Shown one piece after another: positions 45,801-56,313 of a stretch of DNA of 64,000 nt. This DNA is from Schizophyllum amplum (Eukaryota > Basidiomycota > Agaricomycetes > Agaricales > Schizophyllaceae), in assembly GCA_007026445.1 (NCBI GenBank), contig VDMD01000001.1:1922001-1986000 (forward strand), given 5' to 3'. The translations under genes and the position numbers were made by a program. Every line of letters starts with the position of its first letter. The stretch's first letter is position 1. The notes below the pieces were generated by a model. It did not search any database, was not told the origin of the DNA, and was given only the letters and a program-made list of their open reading frames with translations.

Positions 45801-48800
45801 ATGCCTCGCCCGCGCAAGGCTCTTCTGGAAGGTAGCCTCGTAGATAGTTACTATATTGATTGCATATCTTGCTAAATCATGTCTTCCAGGATTCGAAGAA
45901 CTGCCCGAGGGACGTGTGTCCTGCACTGCATGTGCGCAGTTTGGCAAGAGCGACCTTCTTCGAGGCTACCAGGCAACACATATTGAGACCGAAAAACACG
46001 CAGAATGTGTACGCCTTCTTGACGCGCGCCGCCTTGAGGAAGAAGCGCGACAGAAGAATCTCAAGGAGCTCTATACGAGGCGCGAGCAACCAAACCCTAC
46101 CTACTCACCGTCTCCCAACATCCCACGTCCCTCCATGTTCCAAGCCGCTTCAGCCATGCCGGAAGCACCCGTCCTTCAAAACGACACACCCACTGCCTAT
46201 ATTCCAGACATGAGTGCAGTTATACCGGGGTGCGGCATGGATATTGATGAGCCCCCGGACATTGAGGCCGAGTACGCAAGGTACGCGCGCATTGCCGAGC
46301 AACTACGTGCGCAGGCTCTGCACGAGGAGGAGTTTGTCATTCCTATCGAAGAGGACGATACAGAGCCTTACATGCCTGACGAGCTCCGAAACCGTACGTT
46401 GCTTGTTGTTGCTCGCTCATGATGATCTTACTCATTTTTGCGTAGTTCTGGGGGTGGGAGACGACGACAGCGAAGAGACTTATCACGTGGATGCCCATGA
46501 AGCGCAAAAGTGGAGGCCATACCCAGACAAGATTGTACGTCCGTATTTGGTCCAGTGTTGTCGCCATAGACTTACCTCTGCATGGTCAGACTCTATTACT
46601 TGATATCATCGACAACCTACCCCGCCTGCGCATGTCGACAAGCCAGTTCCGTATTGTTCTTTGGCTCCTGAAAGAGTGCGGAGTCAATAATGTGCCGTCA
46701 TACGACAAGTTTCGTGAGGTGCAGGCGGATGTTGGCAAGACGTGCGGGACAGCAAACACCGAGGAGCATGTATCTGCCCTCGGCAATCATTTCTTCACCA
46801 ATAACATCGCACACTCGATTGCGCTGGTACGTATTATGATGATCCGTATCTCTATCATCTAATTGACATCCTTCTATAGGACTTTGCAAACCCCGAAGTC
46901 GCTAAAAATCTGAATTTCTATCCAGAAGAGGTTGAGGACGGCCGGATTTCAGAAGTCTGGCAGGCTAAACGCTGGAAAGAATTTGGTCCAGAGGAACTGA
47001 CGCCAATGTACGCTCGTGGCCATAAGAGGTTCTTCATAGAGGAGCTTTGTGAGCTTGATGATGGCCGCTACGTTGTGCCTCACTCGTGGATCATCCGAAA
47101 GGGCGAGCTCACTGCTGACTGCTCGGATGTTCTTGCATCACCTGTGCGTAGTTTATATTCTCCCCTTCTCTTGTCTCACATGTCTTGTCAGGCTGGCTGG
47201 TCAATATCGTCGGACAAACCACATGCTGTGAAGGCTCGAGAATTCAAGTATACGTACGAGGATATCATCGCTCGTATTGATGGCCCTCCGAGCTGGATTT
47301 CAGGTGAGATAATATACAAAAATGCGCACACAACCTTTGACACCATGCATTTTCTGCAGAGACTGTTTCCCCGCCGATGCTACATCCGATGCGCCAGCTA
47401 GCTCCGGACTGCGATGTGTATGTCGTCATGGCACCCGTCTGGGCAGACGATGTATCAGGCAATAGGAGCAAGCAGTATAACAAGCACATGAACATGTACG
47501 CCGCAAACTCGAATCTGCCTGGGCGTCTTCTCCAGCAAGAATATTTTGTACGCTTCGTCTCGACATCGCCAAACGCGACTTCGCCTGAGCAATTTGCGGC
47601 AATTCGCGACCAGATCAAGTGAGTTCCTTATCCGTGTGCTTCCCAGTCGCCGATCAAGTCCGTTGAATCTGACACAAAACTACAGTGCCAGTCAAACAAA
47701 TCCCATCAAGTGCTACAACGCCGATACGCACCGAAATTGCGCCGTAATTGTACGATGTCCCGCTCTCCCAGCAGATAATCCTCAACAGGCAGAAGAAGCG
47801 TCACATATCGGTGGCAACGGCAACTGCCCGTGTCGCAAATGTAAGGTTGGTGGTCCGCAGGCGGTGAAGCAAACCAACGACGGCTATCATGCCCACCACA
47901 TGGTACGTTGCCCTATCTAATCATTGCCGAGTTCCATTCTAACTCTTGCCCAGGTGGGTGTTGCACGGAGCGCCTCCGAGATCGTGGAGGAGATCGAGAA
48001 ACAGTTCGAATGTGCAATGACCGGAGTTGCCGAGAGGGTGACAGAGCGACAGAGAGCAACGGGCACAAAAGACAAAGTCGCAAGCCATTTCACTGCGATT
48101 CTCATTGACAAAGCGCGTGCACTCAAGAAACAGAACCGCTCCGGTGATGAGATCTCGCGAGAACTCCACCAGTGGCTTGACGAGCAGCCCGGTGACAAGA
48201 TGAATCCACTTTTGTCCATCTCAGGTGCGGTCTATCTACCGTCTGCCTTCCCCAGACGATTTGCTCATATATTTCCCCTGATAAGGCCTTGACCCATCGC
48301 AAGACACACCAGTCGAGATTCTACACACGGTGCTGCTTGGGATTGTGAAGTATGCATGGCACACGCTACATACATCCTGGACCGACGAGTCCGACCGCAC
48401 TTTGTTTACGATTCGTCTTCAGTCGACAGATATCGACGGACTCAGCATCGCACCCATTCGCGCGGCCTACATGATGCAGTACCGAAACAATCTCATCGGC
48501 AAGGACTTCAAGACTCTTATGCAGACGGCACCATTCCACGTTCATGGCAACTTGTCAAAGGCGACCGAGAAGCACCCAAACCGCTTTCCACTTGTCCGAG
48601 CAATTGGTGAGTTGGGTGCTGCTCTTTGGGTCCACGAAATCGACAACATGGATCAGTATCTGGTGAGCCGTTGTGATGTCTGAACGTTCTGGGGCAATTA
48701 TCTAATGATTATCTGCAGAGCGACCTCGAGATTCTCACCGCCAATGTGCTAGACGCTTTTGACGAGATGGACTGCAAAAAAATCCTCGTCAAGATCAAGC

Positions 48801-49997
48801 TGCATATGCTCCCTCATCTGATCGAGGACGTTCGTCGCTTCGGCCCCGCCATCCGTAATTCTACAGAAGTTTTCGAGTGCTTTAACGCAATCTTCCGTCT
48901 TTGCTCAGTACTCAGCAATCATCAAGCCCCAAGTCGCGACATAGCGCGCAAGTTCAGCTCGCTCGACCGTATCAAGCACATCCTCAGCGGAGGCTACTGG
49001 AAAGAAGGCAATATCTGGGTTCAGGCAGGTGAAGGCGTGCGCTCTGTGCTTCACACGAAGCCCATCATACAGCGGCATCTTGGCTGGGTCCCTACTCGCT
49101 CTGTTCCTGCGGGACATATGGTCTTGCAGGCGAAACGGCACGGAAGCGTCAATTGGAGCTCAACAGCCTGCGCAACCAGCTGCACCGCATTTTCCAGCCT
49201 TCACAGCGCTGAATCCCAGTGGCGACGCGGCAAGTCTGTGGTAGCCAACTCCGGAGATGTCTGCCGATGTGGATCATGGGTCTTCATCAAAAGCGGAGAG
49301 GTGAGCATGGCAGATTCTCGTAGCTTTATAGGCGTCAGTAATCAAATGTTTTGGCAGACATCACACCCAGGACGTATCAAGGAGATACTTGCGCCCGAGG
49401 ATTCAACGGAGAAAGGTGTCATTCTTTTAGAGCTCTTCGCCATTGGACAGCATCGGCACCCGGACTTCAACGCGCCCGTCCTCTGCCGCCCAACAGACGG
49501 AAGCGCACAGTTCATGCTAGCCAAGGCAGATTCAGTGAGTGTGCTGGCATTGGAAGGACAAGTGGACTCACGCTTGTGCTCAGGACATCGTCTTCATTTT
49601 TTCCGCTCAACACGACTGCCGGACAGTCGGATGTAACGAGTTCTACGAAATTGCAGAAACCCAGGAGCGACGCGAGACACCCAGGAAGCAGTTGCGTGTC
49701 CGGCATGCCGATGACGATCACTACGTGGTCAACATCTACGCCCTCCACAACGCCTCGAACCTGCGGAGGGCCATTGACCGGGAGCTGACGAAGCCGATCC
49801 CATTGTACAAGGATCGGCGGGCACATCACGACGCATCAGCTACCCGCCTACGAGCGCAGAAGGACGCTGCCAACGATGTGGATGCCGTAGCTGTGCCAGC
49901 TGGTCCAGGGGAAGTAAACGCTGACACTGTACAGCAGTCGCAGGCTGAGCCAGGACGGCCCGGGAAACGTCGGCGGAAAGCTGGTCCGGGTCAGTAA
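45801..49997 (+). CDS. Large multi-exon protein of a basidiomycete-expanded, transposase-like family
   Basis: About fifteen exons over 4.2 kb. An N-terminal BED/C2H2-like finger (CTACAQF... HIETEKHAEC) is followed by family segments in order: WLLKECGVNNVPSYDKFRE, FFTNNIAHSIALDFANPEV, DGRISEVWQAKRWKEF, LPADNPQQAEEASHIGG plus a CPCRKCK knuckle, DTPVEILHTVLLGIVKYAWH, HMLPHLIEDVRRFGPAIRN, STEVFECFNAIFR and APSRDIARKFSSLDRIKHILSGGYW. Near the C-terminus is FIFSAQHDCRTVGC; the end is basic. I know this arrangement from highly repeated basidiomycete proteins that look like DDE (Plavaka/CACTA-like) transposases, but I cannot name the class or point to the catalytic acids. The frame is intact, so the copy is not obviously dead. 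Exon joints around 49100-49340 are uncertain. Confidence 0.72.
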
Positions 49998-51146
49998 ATT
50001 AATTGACGCAGCAGGTCTGATAGCAGAACCATGGCTTTTTGAATTGGATGCTGATATGATACATTTGGTCTGAGGAGATGGAAGGTCGAAAGGATAAGAG
50101 AGCGTGGTCGCATTGTTGTCCGAAAAAGGTAATTGCGAGCGTGGGAGGTGCAGGTGGTTTTGTTCGAGAACGCGGACAGTATTGGCAGAACTGTGATTTC
50201 CTACGGTAGATATCAAGTATAAGAGTACTCCTGTGAAGTATCTCGCGCAGGGTGTCAAGTACGAGAGGTATAAAACCGTCACAAGTCGTAGCCATCAGCG
50301 ATGCGAACACCTATTATGATTGCTTACTAAGACCGTCGACATCCGCTTACTTATTCCCGCGCCTGTATATTTCCGAGGTCGGGATTACAGGATCGACCAA
50401 AGACACCAAGTGCATCCAATTTGAGGTCAGCGTTAAGTCAGAACAAGCTCGAGGGTATGAGCTCAGATCTACCTCAGATCAATCCTTTACTAACCTTATA
50501 CATGATCTTCAACGGACACAGAGATTGGAGGGTCGATCTCAGGTCAAGTCAGGGTATGTTCAGCCCCCCCTGTCAACACAGACTGTACCTAAGATGATGG
50601 TCTGTCTACAAGTTCAGGTCCCTTTGGTGGTGTAGAGTTCGAACTCAGTCTCGAGCACCCTTATAGACTCACTTTCATCTGTCAAAAGCCCGCTTGAGTA
50701 CTCTCTTCTGAGCTTATGGTGTAACGCGGGCTTGGATCAGGTTAACGTCCATTTGGCAGACGGATCGCCGCTTGTGGGTGGTTGTGGGAGTAAGTCACGT
50801 GAGACTATCAGCGACAGCAACAATTTGAATGAGATCGCGCGCCTTTCTCTGGCCGACAGACTGACATATACTACATTACCTACCCCTTGGCCAGCCATGC
50901 ATGGTCGTTCACGTCGTATTTACACGCTCTGAGTCTCAGATCCCTTGTGTACAACATTGCATTTGGAATCAATAGATAGATCTATAATCGATACTCTACA
51001 GATGCGCCCGTCCTGTCTGCCAGCACGAGCGCCGCACCTTATACTGGCGCGCCGCTGTGGCTGCACCGCCTGGCAGGGACATCGCCACCTGCTGCAGACC
51101 GCCGCACCTCACAGCGATAACAGGCATTGTCTCTGCCTGATGCCGC
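49998..51146. other. Convergent intergenic region, 1.15 kb
   Basis: 3' flank of the transposase-like gene and of adenylyl-sulfate kinase. I looked for a terminal inverted repeat or a direct repeat matching the 43.1-45.8 kb side and found none by eye. No gene. Confidence 0.3.
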
Positions 51147-51949
51147 TCACAGAGAGATGTAGTTGTTCGCGACGAGGTACTCGGTGATGACCTTGACCGC
51201 CTCCGGGACGTCCATCTTGTCCGTCGGGATGTGAATTTCGGGCTTCTCGGGGGCCTCATACGGCGCGGAGATGCCGGTAAAGTCTGCGGAAGGAGGTGAG
51301 CGGGGCAAAGGATGGAGGGGGGAAGCGATGGGCGAGGATAGTGGCGTGTAGCACGGACATGTGCAGAAAATAGAAGTACGCACCCTTGATCTCGCCAGCG
51401 CGGGCGCGCTTGTAGAGACCCTTCGGGTCGCGCTGCTCAACGACGGAGAGGGGGGCATCGACGAAGACCTCGATGAAGGGGAGGTTGGACTTTTCGTGCG
51501 CCTGGCGGGCGGTGTCACGGTCTGCGCGGTAGGGGGAGATGAAGGCGGTGATCGTGATGCACGATGCGTCCGTGAAAAGCTTTGCGACCTGCGTGCAGGG
51601 TCAGCGGTGCGCAGGAAAAAAGGGGGGCAGACGCACCTCGCCGATGCGGCGGATGTTCTCGTTGCGAGACTTCTCGTCGAAGCCGAGGTCGTTGTTAAGG
51701 CCGAAGCGGATGTTGTCACCGTCGAGACGGTAGGCAAACTTCTTGAGGTGAAGGAGGTGCTGCTCGAGCGCGCAGCCGATGGTGGACTTGCCGCTTGCGC
51801 TGAGGCCGGTGAGCCAGATGGTGGCGCCGCGCTGCTGGAGGAGGCTAACGCGCTCCTCGGCGGTCACAGAGCCTGCATAGGGGTCAGGGGGGCGCCGCCG
51901 ATCGACGCAATGGGGACTGACCGGCGTGGAAGGTGATGTTGGTGGCCAT
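51147..51949 (-). CDS. MET14: Adenylyl-sulfate kinase (201 aa)
   Basis: Cytosolic enzyme of sulfate assimilation: phosphorylates adenosine 5'-phosphosulfate (APS) to PAPS with ATP. Exons: 51949-51922, 51872-51637, 51588-51384 and 51283-51147, 201 residues (yeast Met14 has 202). The short N-terminus [10 protein letters not shown] is encoded by a 28-nt exon. The P-loop GLSASGKST is at residues 32-40, then [18 protein letters not shown] with the APS-binding region, [45 protein letters not shown], and [18 protein letters not shown] near the end. All core motifs are intact. A TATA box lies 60 nt upstream. Confidence 0.97.
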
Positions 51950-52429
51950 GGGTGCTGGTGCGAGGGTACGATGGCGCTGCTGATGGTGAAACCGCTGGCC
52001 GCACGAGAGCTTTTATACAGCGCCGAGCCGCAATTGGCCGCTGGATTCCAAAAAGTTGCAGCCGTCCGCGGAGTCGCCAGCGGAGAGAAAATGTGTGAAC
52101 GGCGGTCGGGCATTTGTCAGAGCGCACATGAGCACGCGACGATGGCGTTATTAACGCGCCTCGGGAGGACATGTGATCGCGACGCCAGCACGAGCCAGCG
52201 CAGAGCCCGAATGGGTGGCAGACGGCGCAGGCGGTGAGCGTGGCAGGGACATCATTCCAGGTCACGGTCAGGATTACAAGTATGTACAGCGGGCGCAAAG
52301 GACTTATAGATACAGCGACGGTCCCGAAGGAGAAGGACAGGCTACAGACGTGGCGGGGCGCGCGCAAGATGTGTCGTGGCAGGCTATCGGGACCGCGCCG
52401 CAGGCAAGAGATAGGTATAGATACAGCGC
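51950..52429. other. Promoter of adenylyl-sulfate kinase and 3' flank of the C15-like gene
   Basis: 480 nt between two minus-strand genes. Apart from the TATA box nothing can be assigned; I saw no CACGTG-type sulfur regulator site. Confidence 0.4.
52010..52017 (-). promoter_or_regulatory. TATA box of adenylyl-sulfate kinase
   Basis: TATAAAAG on the minus strand, about 60 nt upstream of the ATG at 51949. Confidence 0.55.
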
Positions 52430-53441
52430 TCACTGGAACCGCTCCTTCGCCAGCGTGTCGTCGATGCTCTGCAGCTCACTGCATACCCAGGTGATGATCA
52501 GCTTCAGCGCCGTGGTCACTTGCTCGCTCGTCAACGGCTGCCCCACCGGCGGAACGTGCACGACCAGGACCTGCGTCCCGCGCCGCCGCTCGTACGGTTT
52601 GACGCTGCGGATGACCTCTGCCAACGAGCAGTAGTAGATGAAGTCCGGCAGGTAGTGTCCCGCATCCATGGAGAGATACACCTGCGAGAAGTCGCACAGT
52701 CAGCGCTCCAGGATGCAGACACAACATAGAATATACGCACATCTTCAAAGTTCTGCTGCTTCATATTCCGGATGAGGCTGACGACGTTCACGTCCGAGTA
52801 TACTTCCTCCTGGAAGTTCTCGTACCCAGGGCCAAACCCGCGCTTGGGGCGGATCGGCTCAGGCGTGGGCTCCGGTCCCTCAGCCAGCTCGAGCTGATTC
52901 TGCTCGATCTGCGGCGCCGAGATGTGCAGCACCTCCTCGGGCACGTCGCCCGGCTCCTCAGGCTCGACCGGCAAGGGTGCGGTCTCCACCACAGGCGCCT
53001 GCCGGCCGTAGATGTCCTTCATGTTGTACCCGAATTTGTGGGCAACGCGCTCGACGCGCAGCGCGCCGCGGCCAGCGACGCCGACGTGAAGGATGAAGTC
53101 GTAGCCCTTCTGAGGGCGCGCGACGCCGTTGCGGGCGGCCTGTTCTGCGATCGAGGGGTGGAAGACGGGCGGATGCGAGTGCAGGAGCGGCACGACGTCC
53201 ATCACGGCCTGGTAGGAGACGGGGAGCTGGAGCGTCGAGACGTGGATGGGCCGCACATTGTTCTGCTCGTCCTCGATGATGCTGTTCGTCAGCGGCTTGA
53301 CTGCGAGCCACGCCGGGTTCTCCTCCTCCGTGTACCGGTAGAACGGCTGTGGCGAGCTTAGATTGCGTCTGGCGAGAGCGCCGCGCGACGCACCCCGAAC
53401 CCAGTGACGAGACAATGGTACTTGGCCGTCGTTTGCGCCAT
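52430..53441 (-). CDS. Pyroglutamyl-peptidase I-like protein (C15 family), catalytic Cys missing (301 aa)
   Basis: C15 peptidases remove N-terminal pyroglutamate. Exons: 53441-53394, 53346-52741 and 52681-52430, 301 residues. The start MAQTTAKYHCLVTGFGPF joins over intron 1 to ENPAWLAV, the usual family N-terminus. Then come YDFILHVGVAGRG, RVERVAHKFGYN, a long fungal insertion (about residues 125-205) and the C-terminal part DVYLSMDAGHYLPDFIYYC. In active enzymes the motif is DAGRYLC with the nucleophile Cys; here Pro230 takes that place, while the His of VVHVPPVG remains. The sequence shows the substitution directly; loss of peptidase activity is inferred. The frame is otherwise intact. Confidence 0.87.
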
Positions 53442-53552
53442 CGCGGCCAGCAGCAGGAGGAGACTAGAGACTAGAACACGAGGCGATGCATTTCAAACTC
53501 TGATAACACGACCAAGCAAATCGACGATCCAGGACATCAATAGATCTCAACT

Positions 53553-55743
53553 TCACGCTCCACGGCCCTCCCACTCCCTGCCCCCATTCGCCTCCCTCTC
53601 CCATCGCCGCAGCGCTTCTTCATCCCATGACTTCCCAGATATATCCCCCGCCTTCTTCAGTATTTCTTGCCCCTCGACCTCGCTCGGGACGTATGTATTC
53701 ATGACCGGATGTCTGTCCCATAATCAGTCTCGAGTTCACCATGAGCTGTGTCGCCACTCACGCATAATCCGGGTTGTACCGGTACTCATCGCCGTATCCG
53801 AGCTCCTTCATCAGCCGTGTCGGAGCATTCCGCACCTGCATCGGCACCGGCAGCGTCGGCGCCTCCTTCGCCAGCTTCTCCGCCGCCTTGTAAGCTTCGT
53901 ATGATCGCGTGGACTTGGGTGCCTCCGCCAGATACGCGACAAGGTGTGCGAGGTTGATACGGCACTCGGGCATTCCGATCAGCTGGCAAGCCTGCATCGT
54001 CGCCATCGCGAGCGGCAGCGCCGCGTTGTCCGCCAGCCCGATGTCCTCAGATGCGCATACAGTCATGCGCCGCGCAATGAATACCGGGTCCTCGCCCGCG
54101 GTGAGCATGCGCGCGAGCCAGTACATCGCTGCGTTGCCGTCGCTCCCGCGCACGCTCTTGTGCAGCGCGGAGATCATGTCGTAATGCGCCTCGCCTGTGC
54201 GGTCGTAAGAAACGGAGACGGACTTGCGCAGGCTACTGATGAGCGGGTCCTCGGCGCTGGATGGGGAGGCTTTGAGCACCAGCTCGAGGAGAGACAGTGC
54301 GGTTCGAGCGTCGCCTCCGGCAAGGGCGACAATGGTAGAGATGACCTTGGGCGTGACATGAGGAAAGGCAGCGAGGGCACTATTGTCCGTCAAAGTCGCC
54401 TGAGATGTTGCCGGTGGCTGAGACGAGGTCGTGGGCTGCGAGGATGAAGCCGCCAGCGAGGAAGACGATTGAGACGATGCGAGGTCCAGGACGTCCAACT
54501 GGTCCGCCGGCTCAGCTTCGGCACTTCCTGCTGCACGACCTATTGCATGCTGAATGATGGTCCTGATATCGTCGTCCTTTAGGCGATCCAAGACGAAGAC
54601 CCTGCGTGAAGTCAGCGTCGAGTCAAGAGCAGCATACATGGATGCTTACCGACACCGACTAAGGAGCGGCGACACGAGTTTGAATGAAGGGTTTTCCGTT
54701 GTAGCACCTATCAGCTCAAGGGACGATCAGTCATTCTCTGGACGTGTAGGAAAGCACCTACTTGAATGTAGCCCTGCTCGACGTAAGGAAGGAAGATGTC
54801 CTGCACGGTTCTTTAATTGTTGTTTGCCTGCTCGACGAAGCGACGTACCTGTTGCGCCTTGTTGAAGCGATGTATCTCGTCGAGAAATAAGACAGTACGT
54901 CTGAGAGCAGTTAAGAAATGGATGAACCGGCTCCAAAACGAAGGCTTACCGGCCTGTCAATGTCAACGTATTCTTCGACTCCTCGAAGACCGCACGGACG
55001 TCCTTGATGCCTGCATCCGTGGCGCTCAGTTCCCGGAATATCGAACCAGTATGCTTCGCCATAAGCCGCGCCAGCGTCGTCTTCCCGCATCTGAGAAAAC
55101 CCTGCATTAGAACGCGGCGCGGCGCAACGACGCTAACAAACGCACCCTGGTGGCCCCCAGAAGATCATGCTGCCCGCGGCACCATTGCTCACCGTACTCA
55201 TAAGGAGCGAGTCCGGCGCGGTGAGGTGTGCTTGCCCGACGAACTCTGCGAGGCTACTGGGGCGTAACTTCTCCGCTAATGGCGCTGCAGCCTGGAGGTT
55301 GGACACAGCCGTGCGCGAGCGCTTTGCGGAGGCGCCCCCTGCATCATCATGAGCGCGCTTTCTGCTGATACGTGGAGTCTGCGAGACGGGAGATGGCGCA
55401 GGATGAGATGTGCTGGCTATTGGCTCGGCTTTCGCGCGAGAGAAGATCGGCGCGACTTTGGCGCTCGACTGCGAGGCCTTGGGAATGTGCGTTGTTGGCT
55501 TGCGGGCCGTAAAGGACTGAGAGGGCTGAGTTGTGGAAGTAGACTTCTTGTTGATGTGTTTGTCGTCGATGTGTTCGTTGATGAGGCTTTCGCATACGCG
55601 GTCGGAACATATGGGACTGGGACGGGAATTAGCGTTGTGACAAGATGGTCAGGAGACGATGCACACCAGTCGACTGGTATAGTATCAGTAACAGCTCAAG
55701 AGGCGGAGAGCATTGGCGCACCTGTCTCCTCTTGTGCCGACAT
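53553..55743 (-). CDS. MGS1: UBZ-AAA+ ATPase Mgs1/WRNIP1 (RarA family)
   Basis: DNA-damage-tolerance ATPase that acts at stalled replication forks with PCNA and ubiquitin signals. About nine exons: 55743-55722, a 7-nt exon 55673-55667, 55616-55146, then further exons to the stop at 53553. The N-terminus MSAQEETVDCPICSDRVCESLINEHID is a UBZ4 ubiquitin-binding zinc finger (C, C, H, and a partner). A linker precedes PLAEKLRPSSLAEFVGQ, Walker A GPPGCGKTT (Lys170), Walker B LFLDEIHRF, sensor ATTENPSF, and the lid and C-terminal tetramerisation region RMTVCASEDIGLADNAAL and LMKELGYGDEYRYNPDYAHPV. The order matches yeast Mgs1. A Ser-rich insert lies within the lid region near residue 330. Confidence 0.93.
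55667..55673 (-). other. 7-nt microexon in the UBZ finger of MGS1
   Basis: TCGACTG between acceptor CCAG and donor GTGTGC; needed to build VDCPIC, the first Cys pair of the zinc finger. Confidence 0.75.
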
Positions 55744-55829
55744 AGTGGAAGACGAATAAGCGCCGCGAAACGCGACGCAACGACGCGACGGTCACGCACA
55801 CGTTCGGTCATTTCCCGCAATCACGTGAT

Positions 55830-56313
55830 TCTTCGGCTTGTTCAACTTGTTGTCCAGGGTCCTGTACAAGTCGAACGACTCCCTGCAGAAGACCTGGGAC
55901 CCGCAGCTATCAGCACGGGTAGCTAATGACCATCTGGAGACTGCGATGGCCACTGTCACGGACAAGGGTGATCTCATCGAGTTTTCGAGGTTTTACATCT
56001 CCAACGTACGGAGTCTACCTACTGCAGTCACGTTCTCTAAAGCCTGAATCACCGCGCGCGCCTGAAGAAGAACATTCCGCTGGAAGCGCCGCTCGAGCGA
56101 CGGCTCTACGCTCGCGCCTCGAAGGACTCGAAGAAATATACGGACTATCCATTCTATACCACTGCACCTTGTGCGAAGTTGTACCCAGATTCCGACCATG
56201 TAGATGTGTGCTTTTTTTGGAGACAATGCTCCATAGACGCCTCAGGATACAGACATGCGATATATTGCACACTTTCTAACTTAGCTTTGGCAACGGTGCC
56301 GCTCATGCGAGAC
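55830..56313 (+). pseudogene. Possible gene relic without a start codon
   Basis: A plus-strand frame reads FFGLFNLLSRVLYKSND, DPQLSARVANDHLETAMA, DLIEFSRFYISN, then (after an intron from 55994-56005 onward to about 56068) KNIPLEAPLERRLYARAS, KYTDYPFYTTAPCAKLYP and DSDHVDVCFFW, ending near 56313. It reads like a small conserved protein, but the frame is closed by a TGA just before FFG, and no ATG or upstream exon fits. The end overlaps the 3' part of the convergent F-box gene. It could be a real gene with an unseen exon instead of a relic. Family not recognised. Confidence 0.4.

Noticed and set aside
49998..51146. Possible right end of a large mobile element
   Set aside because: No terminal inverted repeat or target duplication matching the other side could be found by eye.
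53758..53957. Ala/Pro/Ser-rich plus-strand frame within MGS1
   Set aside because: Antisense shadow of the conserved C-terminal domain of Mgs1.
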